Positions 23,254 to 32,580 of a stretch of DNA of 36,272 nucleotides are shown one piece after another. Numbering within the stretch: position 1 is the stretch's first letter; each line of letters starts with the position of its first letter. The notes under the pieces are model-generated. The model did no database searches and had not been told where the DNA came from. It saw only the letters and a list, made by a program, of their open reading frames with translations. The position numbers and the translations under genes were made by a program. Origin of the DNA: Phascolarctobacterium sp. (GTDB taxonomy: Bacteria; Bacillota; Negativicutes; Acidaminococcales; Acidaminococcaceae); assembly GCA_021201965.1 (NCBI GenBank), contig JAJQDY010000034.1:1-36272 (forward strand). Direction: 5' to 3'.

Positions 23254-25317
23254 TTACTCTTCTTTTTTCCGATCAGCAATTATTTTTTCAGCAATCTTAG
23301 CTGGTACGTCCTCGTAGTGATCAAACTTCATTTCAAAGGTACCGAGACCCTGAGTAATTGCACGCAGGTCAACAGCATATTCTGTTATCTCGGCATAAGG
23401 AACCTGTGCAGAAACTATACTCATTCCATCTTCAATGGACTGCATCCCAAGGATATGGCCGCGTTTAGAGTTCAGATCGCCAATAACGTCACCCATCATA
23501 GAATCTGCGCAGGTAACATTTAGGCTGTATATCGGCTCAAGAAGCACTGGTTTTGACTGCTCCATTGCTTTCTTGAAAGCGATATTAGATGCGGTCTTAA
23601 ATGCCATTTCTGATGAGTCAACAGTGTGATAGGAGCCATCAAGGAGAGTAATACGCATATCTACTACCCGATATCCTGCTAGGATTCCTTTTTCTAAGGC
23701 TTCATTCATCCCTTTTTCTACAGCTGGAATATATTGACGTGGCACAGCACCACCAAAAATTTTATCGACGAACTCAAACCCGCCTCCTGGAGGTAGTGGC
23801 TCCATTTTGATAACTACATGACCGTATTGCCCGTGCCCGCCGGATTGTTTTTTATACTTACCCTCAACTTCAGCACTTCCGCGTATTGTCTCACGGTACT
23901 CAATAGCAGGTGCTCTGAGATCTGCCTCGACGCCAAATTTACGTTTCATACGCTCCATGATGATTTCAATATGCTGATCACCCATACCACTGATTAATGT
24001 TTCTTTCGTTATATGGTTTTTAGTTACAATAATAGTGGGATCTTCATCCATCAGACGATTTAAGGAGGACATAATCTTGTCCTCATCACCTTTCTTTTTG
24101 GAGAAAATAGCCCTGGTATACATGGGTAATGGGAATTCAATAGGCGGAAATTCTACCTGCGAATTTTTATCGCAGAGAGTATCACCTGTAAAAGTATACT
24201 GCAGTTTAGCCACAACTCCAATACCTCCTGCCACAACTTCCTTCATGGGCAACTGTGTCTTGCCACGCATTGAGAAAAGATTGCCAATACGCTCCTCTTC
24301 TTCACGTCTGGAATTATAAATTACGCTGTCACTCTTAATTGTTCCAGAAAACACACGTACGAAACTAAGACGCCCGACAAAAGGATCCGATGTCGTCTTA
24401 AATACTAGAGCAGCCATCGGTGCATTGGCATCACGGACGATTTTCTCTCCAGTTGCCTTATCAATAACAACATAATCATTCAAAATAGCAGGATAGGTAT
24501 AATCAATGATGGCATTCATAAGCCGGCCAAGACCGATATTTTTATAAGCACTTCCGCAAATCATGGGGAAAATGATTGCCTGACGGATTCCTTTAATGAG
24601 GCACTGCATTATTTCTTCATCGGAAATATCCTCGCCTTCCAAATAACGCATCATGCAGTCATCATCTGCCTCAACTGCGGATTCAATCATTTTTTCGCGG
24701 GCTTCTTTAGCCGTTTCCATATATTCTTCAGGAATATCTATTTCATCTGAGCCATTACCATTGCCCCTATAGGCTTTCATCTTGAAAAGATCAATAAGAC
24801 CTGCAAAATTATCCTCCTTTCCGAGAGGCAACTGCAGCGGTAGGACACGTTTCCCGAACTTAGCTCTGAGATTTTCAAGAATGGTCAGAAAATCAGCATT
24901 TTCGCGATCCATTTTATTTACAAAAATAATGCGTGGAAGATTTGCCTCTTCAGCAAGTTTCCAGCACTGCTCAGTACCAACTTGTACACCTGCCGTTGCT
25001 GAAACAACGATTAAAGCACTGTCCACTGCACGGAAAGCTCCTTTAACCTCCGCTACGAAATCAGCAAAACCAGGCGTATCAATGAAATTTATCTTAGTAT
25101 CACGCCATTCAACAGGAGCTAGCGTTGCATTTACAGAAACCTGGCGTTTTATTTCTTCCGGCTCATAATCAGTAGTAGTAGTTCCATCTTCTACTTTGCA
25201 CATTCTGTTAATCGCACCCGAACGATAAAGGAGCGCTTCAGTAACCGACGTAGTTCCGGCTCCGCCATGACCTACAATGGCCACATTCCTAATTTTGTCG
25301 CCGGTATAATCTTTCAT
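23254..25317 (-). CDS. Elongation factor G paralogue (FusA2-like GTPase)
   Basis: The 687-residue protein has EF-G domain order: a GTPase domain, domain II (MAALVFKTTSDPFVGRLSFVRVFSG), domain III (ITKETLISGMGDQHIEI), domain IV with SGGHGQYGHVVIKMEP, and domain V at the end. G3 DTPGFADF, G4 NKMD and G5 GSA are present. The P-loop, residues 16-24, reads GHGGAGTTS, so the invariant lysine of GxxxxGK[ST] is threonine (ACT at 25252-25254). It is most like the non-canonical EF-G group found beside a housekeeping FusA; ribosomal-protein and tuf neighbours of true fusA are absent. Its role may be ribosome release, a stress function or a GTP-independent role. Start ATG follows AAGGGGG. Confidence 0.88.
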   Translation of the reverse strand: MKDYTGDKIRNVAIVGHGGAGTTSVTEALLYRSGAINRMCKVEDGTTTTDYEPEEIKRQVSVNATLAPVEWRDTKINFIDTPGFADFVAEVKGAFRAVDSALIVVSATAGVQVGTEQCWKLAEEANLPRIIFVNKMDRENADFLTILENLRAKFGKRVLPLQLPLGKEDNFAGLIDLFKMKAYRGNGNGSDEIDIPEEYMETAKEAREKMIESAVEADDDCMMRYLEGEDISDEEIMQCLIKGIRQAIIFPMICGSAYKNIGLGRLMNAIIDYTYPAILNDYVVIDKATGEKIVRDANAPMAALVFKTTSDPFVGRLSFVRVFSGTIKSDSVIYNSRREEEERIGNLFSMRGKTQLPMKEVVAGGIGVVAKLQYTFTGDTLCDKNSQVEFPPIEFPLPMYTRAIFSKKKGDEDKIMSSLNRLMDEDPTIIVTKNHITKETLISGMGDQHIEIIMERMKRKFGVEADLRAPAIEYRETIRGSAEVEGKYKKQSGGHGQYGHVVIKMEPLPPGGGFEFVDKIFGGAVPRQYIPAVEKGMNEALEKGILAGYRVVDMRITLLDGSYHTVDSSEMAFKTASNIAFKKAMEQSKPVLLEPIYSLNVTCADSMMGDVIGDLNSKRGHILGMQSIEDGMSIVSAQVPYAEITEYAVDLRAITQGLGTFEMKFDHYEDVPAKIAEKIIADRKKEE

Positions 25318-25440
25318 AACTTTTTCCCCCTTGTCAAAATAAGCTTGTTAATAATTCTCTAAATCAAGATATTATTCCTGCTTAGACAATTAAATTCTTT
25401 TTAAATACCTAAAAATGTAAAACAAGTAACAAATTTACTG

Positions 25441-25995
25441 CTATTTCAGCAGACCACAGGCATAAAGAGCACACAGGCTCTTAGAATCAAAAAGATGTCC
25501 GTACTTAATCATGGAAATAATTTCCTCCAACGTAAAAGCATACACGTCTATAAATTCATCCTTATCTGTATGCTGTTCATGTGCTGTAAGTCCCCATGCT
25601 TTATAGAGATGGATAATTTCATCTGAAAATCCTGGAGTGGTGGCAATTGAAATAAGCTTTCGCCAATGTTCTGCACTGTACCCCGTTTCCTCACTGAGTT
25701 CACGTGCTGCACATTCATTAGGATTTTCCCTTGCATGATCAAGCTTTCCTGCTGGAATCTCCCACATAACCGTTTCCAGAGGATAGCGGTACTGTTTTAC
25801 CAGTACAATTCTTCCATCATCAAGTATCGGCACAATAGCTACAGCCCCTGGGTGACGAATATATTCCCTAGTAGAAATGGTTCCGTCAGGTAATTTAGCC
25901 TCATCCAGTATCACTTTCAATAGTTCTCCATCAAAAATCTCCATGCTTCCTATAGGAGTTTCGTCAAGATTTTTTTCGTGAAATTTATAAATCAT
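25441..25995 (-). CDS. Nudix hydrolase, ADP-ribose pyrophosphatase-like
   Basis: The 184-residue protein resembles NudF-type ADP-ribose pyrophosphatases: an N-terminal beta domain, VKQYRYPLETVMWEIPAGKL before the Nudix box, and LISIATTPGFSDEIIHLYKA after it. The box reads GKLDHARENPNEC then AARELSEETGY. The REL-EE-G end is canonical, but the first part has six rather than five residues between Gly and Glu, or Arg in place of Glu if aligned without a gap. The likely reaction is cleavage of ADP-ribose to AMP and ribose 5-phosphate with Mg2+. Its ATG begins on the base after the recN stop (TAAATG), so it belongs to the recN end of the operon. Confidence 0.85.
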   Translation of the reverse strand: MIYKFHEKNLDETPIGSMEIFDGELLKVILDEAKLPDGTISTREYIRHPGAVAIVPILDDGRIVLVKQYRYPLETVMWEIPAGKLDHARENPNECAARELSEETGYSAEHWRKLISIATTPGFSDEIIHLYKAWGLTAHEQHTDKDEFIDVYAFTLEEIISMIKYGHLFDSKSLCALYACGLLK

Positions 25996-27684
25996 TTAAA
26001 ACAACCTCTCAGTCTTGCGCGCTTCTGCCGCACATAACAATTCAGCAGCATTATCATAGGCAGCTTTGCTCTTTTTCGCTATCCCTGCCATGCGCATGAG
26101 TTCTATAATTCTACCATCCCTGTCAAGAGCCGTAAGTACTGTAACTGTACGTCCATTAGTACTGCGTTTTTCTATATAGATGTGTCTATCTGCAAAAGCT
26201 GCTATCTGCGGCAGATGAGTGATGCAGATCACTTGCCCCACTCGTGAAATTATTGAAATTTTTTCCGCCATTTTCCGTGCCGTAACACCGCCAACGCCAG
26301 AATCTATTTCGTCGAAAACCATTGTAGGTACACTGTTAGCATTCATCATGACTGTCTTTATAGCAAGCGCAATACGCGACAATTCCCCTCCAGAAGCCAC
26401 CTTCTCCAACTCATTTACTGCCTCTCCCATATTGGCGCTAAACATGAATTTTACTATGTCATGCCCATGGGCTGCGAAATCATCCGATCTTGTAATTATA
26501 ATATTAAAAACACCATTCGGCATGGTAAGATCACGAATGTGTTCTGTAATAAGGCCAGAAAGGCGACTAGCTGATATCTCTCTCGCCTCACTGAGTTCAT
26601 CTGCAACAATCTGCAATCGTTTGATATTGGCAGCAAGTTCCTTTTCCATCTGTGCCATGTTTTTTTCAATACTTAAGAGTTCGTCATATTTTTTTTGTAT
26701 TTCAGCAAGATAAGCAAGAACCGCACTGACCGATCCACCATATTTTTTCTCAACACGGAAAATGGTATCAAGTCTATCCTGTACCGCAACAACCCTATCA
26801 CTGTTAAAATCACTATCTAATAAATATGTATTCATTTCCTGACGGCAATCGTCCAACGTAATCCAGATACTGTCCACCGTGCCTGCTATATCAAGTAACC
26901 TTTCATCATATTTTCCTGCATTATGGAGATTTGTCTTTACTCTGCCGAGAAGTTCCAGTATCATATTTTCACTATTTAATAGTTCATGTACAGAACCTAC
27001 CGCACTGATGATTTTTTCACTGTTTTGAAGAATATGATTTTCATCCTCCAATGCTTCCTTTTCACCTTGTTTTAAATCAGCATTTACAATCTCCTTAATT
27101 TCCCAGTCATATCTAGCTAGCAATAGATCTCTCTGATCTCTATCTGCAGTAAGTTCTGCAAGTTTCTTTTTTGAGACAAGATAATTTTTATAGCATTCTG
27201 CATAATTTACCATTTTATTTTCAATTTTTCTGCCTCCAAAAGCGTCTGTAATCACTCGCGCAAAGTCTGCCTGTAGAAGAGCCTGGTTTTCATGCTGTCC
27301 GTGGATATCAACAAGGTATCCACCAATATGACGCAATATGAGAAGCGGTACCTGCACGCCATTTACAAACGCCCTACTCTTTCCCGCAGTATTTAGTTGA
27401 CGTTTCAATAGCAGGTCATCATCTATTTCCATTCCATGCTCGGAAAGATAAGTCTTAAGCTCAGGTAAATTTGAAATATCAAAAACAGCTTGGACCCAAA
27501 ACTCATCTGCGCCGCATCGAATATAATCTGTAGAAGCCCTGCCACCAAGTACCATACTAAAAGCATCAATAAGAATGGATTTTCCAGCACCAGTTTCTCC
27601 AGAAAAAACGTTAAACCCTTTAGAAAAATCAGCCGATGCATCTTCCAAGAGTGCAAAATTGTGAACATGCAATGATTGCAGCAT
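25996..27684 (-). CDS. recN: DNA repair protein RecN
   Basis: RecN (562 residues) is an SMC-like ATPase that acts early in double-strand-break repair at DNA ends. The Walker A is VFSGETGAGKSILIDAF (residues 28-44), preceded by LHVHNFALLEDA, the typical N-terminus. A long coiled-coil region fills residues about 155-370. The ABC signature ASGGELSRIALAIK and Walker B TMVFDEIDSGVGG follow, with QVICITHLPQIAAFADRHI at the switch histidine. Length is normal. The arrangement argR then recN is common in Gram-positives and Negativicutes; here 20 bp separate them. Confidence 0.96.
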   Translation of the reverse strand: MLQSLHVHNFALLEDASADFSKGFNVFSGETGAGKSILIDAFSMVLGGRASTDYIRCGADEFWVQAVFDISNLPELKTYLSEHGMEIDDDLLLKRQLNTAGKSRAFVNGVQVPLLILRHIGGYLVDIHGQHENQALLQADFARVITDAFGGRKIENKMVNYAECYKNYLVSKKKLAELTADRDQRDLLLARYDWEIKEIVNADLKQGEKEALEDENHILQNSEKIISAVGSVHELLNSENMILELLGRVKTNLHNAGKYDERLLDIAGTVDSIWITLDDCRQEMNTYLLDSDFNSDRVVAVQDRLDTIFRVEKKYGGSVSAVLAYLAEIQKKYDELLSIEKNMAQMEKELAANIKRLQIVADELSEAREISASRLSGLITEHIRDLTMPNGVFNIIITRSDDFAAHGHDIVKFMFSANMGEAVNELEKVASGGELSRIALAIKTVMMNANSVPTMVFDEIDSGVGGVTARKMAEKISIISRVGQVICITHLPQIAAFADRHIYIEKRSTNGRTVTVLTALDRDGRIIELMRMAGIAKKSKAAYDNAAELLCAAEARKTERLF

Positions 27685-27704
27685 CTTTTATACCCTCAAA
27701 CATG

Positions 27705-28145
27705 TTATTTAAGCCGCTCAATCAAAATAGGGACATTCCCTTTCTTATCGGGAGCCACAAAAACAGTATCGTAACCCGCAATGGTTCCCAAGATTTCCGG
27801 CCATTTCATGTAATCTATCGCATAAGCCACTACCTGCCCTGCTCCAGGTAGAGTATGTACTATTACTAAAGATTCTGATGCCATGACACTTACAATTGAA
27901 TTCCGAAAAATTTTCTCGAGACGTCCAAAAGCCAACATTGCACTATGATCTTTCGTATAGGCATAGTGATAATTGCCCTCAGCATCAGGCTCCTTTACCA
28001 GCATCATTTCCTTAATATCACGAGAAACTGTGGTCTGGGTAACATTAATTCCTTCCTTTCGCAGAGCTGCTGCTAAATCTTTCTGAGTTTCAATATTATT
28101 ATTATCAATAATTTCTTTAATTTTAACATGCCTCGTTACTTTCAC
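27705..28145 (-). CDS. argR: Arginine repressor ArgR/AhrC family
   Basis: ArgR (about 146 residues from GTG 28143-28145) is an arginine-responsive DNA-binding regulator. The winged-helix domain has RHVKIKEIIDNNNIETQKDL and the recognition region GINVTQTTVSRDIKEM. The C-terminal oligomerisation and arginine-binding domain contains LPGAGQVVAYAID and GTIAGYDTVFVA. The family motif there is GTIAGDDT; the first Asp is Tyr (TAC at 27771-27773), in the effector site. The start is uncertain: GTG 28143-28145 has GGGG upstream, GTG 28152-28154 and a longer reading overlapping nadK are alternatives. No arginine genes lie nearby, as is normal for this argR-recN location. Confidence 0.9.
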   Translation of the reverse strand: MKVTRHVKIKEIIDNNNIETQKDLAAALRKEGINVTQTTVSRDIKEMMLVKEPDAEGNYHYAYTKDHSAMLAFGRLEKIFRNSIVSVMASESLVIVHTLPGAGQVVAYAIDYMKWPEILGTIAGYDTVFVAPDKKGNVPILIERLK

Positions 28146-28159
28146 ATCAGTCACCCCGT

Positions 28160-29008
28160 CTATAGATTTCTCATTAGCTTCTGCTGCCAAGTCTGGTAAT
28201 AGTCACTCCCAGTAAGTCTTATAAATTGCATTTTGTATGGACTTTTTGAAATGCGTACGTAAGTACCCTGTTTAACTTCCGCGGCATTTTCCCCATCGGC
28301 GGTAAGTACCATATCTTCATCACCTGGATCAATCTCTATAGTCTCAGACATTGGAATTACGAGTGCTCTTGCCGTAAGCGAATGTGCACATATAGGTGTA
28401 ATAATACTTATATCCAGTTCCGGCTGCACCAAAGGGCCTCCAGCAGAAAGTGAATACCCTGTGGATCCTGTGGCAGTAGCTACTATAATCCCGTCAGCTG
28501 CGTATAATCCTGAAGGCTTTCCGTTAATATAAAGTCTTATATGCGGCAGTTTGCTAAAAGATCCCTTTGCCAATACCACATCGTTTAATGCATCGACCGT
28601 TATAATACAACGCTCCTTCTTAAAAAACTCTGCTCGAAGAAGACTGCGACTTTCGATTGTATATTTACCTTCCCAAAGTTTAACAACTGCATTTTTTATC
28701 CCTGGTAAATCTATCTCCGCTAGAAATCCAAACTTCCCAAAATTAATTCCAAATCCCGGAATTCCAAGTGGGATTATGCATCGTGCCATTTTAAGAAGCG
28801 TTCCATCACCACCTAAAGAAACCATCACATCTAATTTTTTCATGCTCCTCCTATTATCAGGATTATAACTCGCACAACCATATTCTCCGCAAAGTTCAAT
28901 TGGCATATACGGTTCAATATGGTTTTCACGGCATAAGTCGATAAATCCCTTAAGATTTGCACATACTTTTTCCTTTCCCATATGCGGGAAAATTCCTAAC
29001 TTTTTCAT
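28160..29008 (-). CDS. nadK: NAD kinase
   Basis: NadK (282 residues) phosphorylates NAD to NADP. The catalytic MVSLGGDGTLLKMAR motif (GGDGT) is near residue 67, followed by GIPGFGINFGKFGFLAEI and the second conserved region LNDVVLAKG. The glycine-rich TATGSTGYSLSAGGPLVQPE and TPICAHSLTARALVIP are typical. Length fits the bacterial enzyme. It begins with ATG directly after the tlyA stop (TAAATG), and its own TAG is 14 bp before the preferred argR start. The dxs-tlyA-nadK-argR-recN order is a conserved cluster. Confidence 0.95.
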   Translation of the reverse strand: MKKLGIFPHMGKEKVCANLKGFIDLCRENHIEPYMPIELCGEYGCASYNPDNRRSMKKLDVMVSLGGDGTLLKMARCIIPLGIPGFGINFGKFGFLAEIDLPGIKNAVVKLWEGKYTIESRSLLRAEFFKKERCIITVDALNDVVLAKGSFSKLPHIRLYINGKPSGLYAADGIIVATATGSTGYSLSAGGPLVQPELDISIITPICAHSLTARALVIPMSETIEIDPGDEDMVLTADGENAAEVKQGTYVRISKSPYKMQFIRLTGSDYYQTWQQKLMRNL

Positions 29009-29827
29009 TTAGCCCTCAATAATATGTTTTTCAAGTTCAATATGGCTGCGCTGAACGATATTGTCTACATCAATCACGTTACTTTCACTTCCAAAAACAA
29101 GATAAAGTAGATATTCGATATTACCTTCAGGTCCTTTGACAGGCGAAAAATCAAGTCCCTTAACCACAAAACCCTCATTTTCTGCAAAAGTAGTAACTTT
29201 TTTTATAACATTTGCGTGAACTTTCGAATGGCGTACAACTCCTTTTTTTTCAATATTATCCCTGCCAGCTTCAAACTGCGGTTTTATAAGTGCTAATACA
29301 AAACCTTTGGGTTTCAACATCTTTTTCGCTGTTGGCAAGATTTTATCAAGCGAAATAAATGCCACATCAATGAGCACTCCATCCAATTTCCCGATTTTTT
29401 CGAAATCTATATATCTTGCATTAGTGCGTTCCATATTAACTACTCGCTCATCATTGCGTAGCTTCCAAGCAAGTTGTCCATATCCCACATCTATCGCGAA
29501 TACTTTAGCCGCTCCATTCTGCAAGGCACAATCGGTAAATCCTCCGGTTGAAGCACCAATATCAGCAAGTATCTTTCCTTCAAGATTTACTGAAAATACT
29601 TTAAGAGCCTTTTCTAATTTGAGTCCGCCACGGCTTACGTATGCAATCTTATTTCCCAAGACCCTTATATTAGAAATATTATCCACCTGTGTGCCTGGTT
29701 TATCTATTTTTTGATCATTGACTAATATTTCTCCTGCCATAACAGCTGACTGGGCCATGGCCCGACTTTTATAGAATCCTTTTTCAACAAGAAGTTTATC
29801 AAGACGCTGTTTAGTCAAGTTTTTCAC
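29009..29827 (-). CDS. tlyA: TlyA-family rRNA methyltransferase
   Basis: The 272-residue protein joins an S4 RNA-binding domain (RLDKLLVEKGFYKSRAMAQ, residues 8-26, then AGEILVNDQKIDKPG) to an FtsJ-type methyltransferase (LADIGASTGGFTDCALQNGA, residues 86-105). TlyA proteins 2'-O-methylate cytidines of 16S and/or 23S rRNA; some members were also annotated as haemolysins. A GTG start (29825-29827) overlaps dxs by 17 bp. The position between dxs and nadK is standard for Firmicutes and Negativicutes. Which rRNA site is modified cannot be told from the sequence. Confidence 0.92.
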   Translation of the reverse strand: MKNLTKQRLDKLLVEKGFYKSRAMAQSAVMAGEILVNDQKIDKPGTQVDNISNIRVLGNKIAYVSRGGLKLEKALKVFSVNLEGKILADIGASTGGFTDCALQNGAAKVFAIDVGYGQLAWKLRNDERVVNMERTNARYIDFEKIGKLDGVLIDVAFISLDKILPTAKKMLKPKGFVLALIKPQFEAGRDNIEKKGVVRHSKVHANVIKKVTTFAENEGFVVKGLDFSPVKGPEGNIEYLLYLVFGSESNVIDVDNIVQRSHIELEKHIIEG

Positions 29828-31703
29828 TCTTTATTTTATTCGCAATTGTATCAGCATCCATACCTATATCCTTTAACAACTGCTCCCTAGGCCCATGTCC
29901 TACAAATTTATCAGGAATACCGAAGAGATATACCTTGGGAATATATTTTGAATCATTTATTATCTCAAGTACAGCACTCCCCGCCCCTCCTAAAACTACA
30001 CCTTCTTCAATAACTGCAATGGTCTTATATTTAGCAGCATGTTCAAGAAGAAGATCTTTATCAATAGGTTTTATAAATCGCATATTTACCACCGCAGCAC
30101 TTATATTATCAGAAGCCAATTTTTCTGCTACTTTCACAGCCATGTCCGCCATGGTTCCAAGCGCCCAGATAGAAAGATCAGATCCATATTTTAAAACTTC
30201 AGCCTTACCCAATGGTATTGTGTGAATATCTTCATCAATAGCGACTCCAAGCCCGTATCCTCTAGGATACCGTAAGGCAATCGGCCCATCGTGATCAAGA
30301 GCTGTAAACAACATGTGACGCAGTTCATTTTCATCTTTTGGCGCCATAATCGTCATGTTAGGCATCGAATGCAAATAAGCATAATCGAAAACACCATGAT
30401 GCGTACAGCCGTCATCACCTACTAACCCTGCCCGATCGAGGCAGAAAGTTACATGAAGATTCTGCATACAGATATCATGCAAAACTGAATCGTACGCCCT
30501 CTGAAGGAATGTTGAATAAACTGCAACAACAGGATTCAGACCTGCTACCGCCATTCCTGCTGCTGCCGTGACAGCATGTTGCTCTGCTATGCCTACATCA
30601 AAAAATCTTTCAGGATATTTTTCTGCAAATGGTGTTAGACCTGTCCCATCCGGCATAGCAGCCGTAATGGCAACTATCTTTTCATCTGCGGATGCCATTT
30701 TGATAATTGTTTTTCCAAATACTTCTGTATATGTCAAAGGAGGATTGTCCATCTCTATCTTTTTCCCCGTCGCTATTTCAAAAGGCCCTGTCCCATGGAA
30801 TTTATTTGGATTTTCCTCCGCAGGCTTATATCCCCTGCCCTTTTGGGTAAGAACATGAATCAATACAGGTCCATTGATACGTTTAGCAGTTTCAAACAGT
30901 TTAACCATGCCATTATAGTCGTGCCCGTCAATCGGTCCCAGATACGTAAAACCAAGTTCTTCAAAAACAGACATGGGTATCATAAGATATTTAACGCTAC
31001 CTTTGACACGTTGGATAAACTTAAGTACATCCTGACCAAAGTCCATGCTTTTCAGCCAACCTTCAAAATCTCCTTTGATCTTAGTATAAATTTCGCCAGT
31101 CCTCAGACGATAAAGGTACTTTGACATGGCACCAACATTTTTTGATATGGACATCTCATTATCATTCAAAACAACAATGAGCTTTTTATGCAGATTGCCT
31201 GCATTATCGAGCGCTTCAAATGCCATTCCACCAGTCATTGAACCATCTCCTATGACAGCAATAACATTGTAGTTCTCATGCTGCAAATCCCGGGCAATAG
31301 CCATACCAAGAGCTGCTGAAATCGACGTACTTGAATGTCCTGTTCCAAAAGCATCATGTTTGCTTTCGCTAATTTTCGGGAATCCGGAAATTCCTCTGTA
31401 CTGCCGTAGGGTATTGAATTCCTTGCGTCTGCCAGTAATAATTTTATGGATATATGACTGATGCCCTACATCAAAAATTATTTTATCTTCTGGCGTTGAA
31501 AACACTTTATGCAAAGCAAGTGTCAGCTCTACAACCCCAAGATTAGGCGCCAAATGCCCTCCATTTCTAGAAACCACTTGGATTAGCATTTCCCTGATTT
31601 CACTTGCGAGCTGCGCTATCTGCTCATTTGTAAGTTTTTTTATATCCTCTGGTGAATTTATGTTGTCAATCAATTTTCGTTTTATTAATGAATATTCACT
31701 CAA
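29811..31703 (-). CDS. dxs: 1-deoxy-D-xylulose-5-phosphate synthase Dxs
   Basis: Dxs (630 residues) condenses pyruvate and glyceraldehyde 3-phosphate in the first step of the MEP isoprenoid route, using thiamine diphosphate. It has the N-terminal SRNGGHLAPNLGVVELT and FDVGHQSYIHKIITGR, the cofactor motif IGDGSMTGGMAFEALDNAG with the Asn in LNDNEMSIS, and the catalytic Glu in DVGIAEQHAVTAAAGMA. DRAGLVGDDGCTHHGVFD is also typical. Length is normal. The start is TTG (31701-31703) with GGAGGAG 5 nt upstream; no ATG lies in a suitable place. It follows ispA, the next enzyme type in isoprenoid chain building, by 1 bp. Confidence 0.96.
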   Translation of the reverse strand: MSEYSLIKRKLIDNINSPEDIKKLTNEQIAQLASEIREMLIQVVSRNGGHLAPNLGVVELTLALHKVFSTPEDKIIFDVGHQSYIHKIITGRRKEFNTLRQYRGISGFPKISESKHDAFGTGHSSTSISAALGMAIARDLQHENYNVIAVIGDGSMTGGMAFEALDNAGNLHKKLIVVLNDNEMSISKNVGAMSKYLYRLRTGEIYTKIKGDFEGWLKSMDFGQDVLKFIQRVKGSVKYLMIPMSVFEELGFTYLGPIDGHDYNGMVKLFETAKRINGPVLIHVLTQKGRGYKPAEENPNKFHGTGPFEIATGKKIEMDNPPLTYTEVFGKTIIKMASADEKIVAITAAMPDGTGLTPFAEKYPERFFDVGIAEQHAVTAAAGMAVAGLNPVVAVYSTFLQRAYDSVLHDICMQNLHVTFCLDRAGLVGDDGCTHHGVFDYAYLHSMPNMTIMAPKDENELRHMLFTALDHDGPIALRYPRGYGLGVAIDEDIHTIPLGKAEVLKYGSDLSIWALGTMADMAVKVAEKLASDNISAAVVNMRFIKPIDKDLLLEHAAKYKTIAVIEEGVVLGGAGSAVLEIINDSKYIPKVYLFGIPDKFVGHGPREQLLKDIGMDADTIANKIKSEKLD

Positions 31704-31704
31704 C

Positions 31705-32580
31705 TTAACTCCTCCGGTTGCACATCATGCGCGTTATTTCGCATAGGGGCTCTGCATTTTCGCCGAACATTTCAAGGCACTGCAATGCTTCAGCTGTAGT
31801 TTTCGCAGCCATCACTCTTGCTACATCAAGTGTATAAAGACTAACATAAGTTGATTTATGATTTTTTTCATCGCTACCTATTGGTTTACCAAGTTCAATT
31901 GCATCTCCCTTCACATCAAGTATGTCATCTGTAATTTGAAAAGCCAATCCAAAGAGATCCGCAAATCTAGTAAGTGCTGTGAGCTGCTCTGATGTAGATC
32001 CTGCAAGCCTAGCTCCTCCTCTTACGGCTGCAATAAAGAGTGCTCCTGTTTTTCCTGCATGCATACGGCGAAGTTCGTCTGCAGAAACCTTCTTTCCTTC
32101 ATATTCAAGATCAAGTCCCTGTCCGCCGACCATCCCAAAATTGCCAGCACACATAGCTATTTCCCTGACCGTTTCTATCAAAACTTTCTTATCGACATTT
32201 TTCTGCTCCAACATCACTTCAAATGCAAGCGTAAGAAGTCCATCTCCTGCAAGAACAGCCATAGCTTCCCCATATATTCTGTGGTTTGTAAGTCTGCCAC
32301 GACGATAGTCATCATTATCCATACATGGCAGATCATCATGAATCAAGGAATAGGTATGAATCATCTCAAGACCGCAAGCTACAGGAAGATAATCATAACC
32401 TTTTTTGCCGAGGGCTTCAGCAGTTGACATAAGAATAACTGGGCGTATACGCTTTCCTCCTGCAAGAAGACTGTAAGCCATGGCATCATCTACTTTAGAA
32501 ATACCTTTTTTAGCCATCCGTTTTTCCAAAAAATCCTCAATCAGTTTTTTCCTACTGTCATAATAGATTTTAAAATCCAT
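31705..32580 (-). CDS. ispA: Polyprenyl (farnesyl/geranyl) diphosphate synthase
   Basis: This 291-residue trans-prenyltransferase builds farnesyl or geranylgeranyl diphosphate from DMAPP and IPP. Both aspartate-rich motifs are present: LIHDDLPCMDNDDYRRG (first DDxx(xx)D, about residues 82-98) and FQITDDILDVKGD (second). The GGKRIRPVIL motif lies near residue 42 and KNHKSTYVSLY near the end. Length and sequence resemble the bacterial IspA (short-chain) group. It is joined to xseB by TAA-ATG with GGAGG in the xseB tail. The product chain length cannot be fixed by eye. Confidence 0.93.
   Translation of the reverse strand: MDFKIYYDSRKKLIEDFLEKRMAKKGISKVDDAMAYSLLAGGKRIRPVILMSTAEALGKKGYDYLPVACGLEMIHTYSLIHDDLPCMDNDDYRRGRLTNHRIYGEAMAVLAGDGLLTLAFEVMLEQKNVDKKVLIETVREIAMCAGNFGMVGGQGLDLEYEGKKVSADELRRMHAGKTGALFIAAVRGGARLAGSTSEQLTALTRFADLFGLAFQITDDILDVKGDAIELGKPIGSDEKNHKSTYVSLYTLDVARVMAAKTTAEALQCLEMFGENAEPLCEITRMMCNRRS

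Noticed and set aside
25318-25440. Possible promoter for the EF-G paralogue in the 123-bp gap
   Set aside because: A-T rich with several partial hexamers, but none gave both boxes with proper spacing, so it was not listed.
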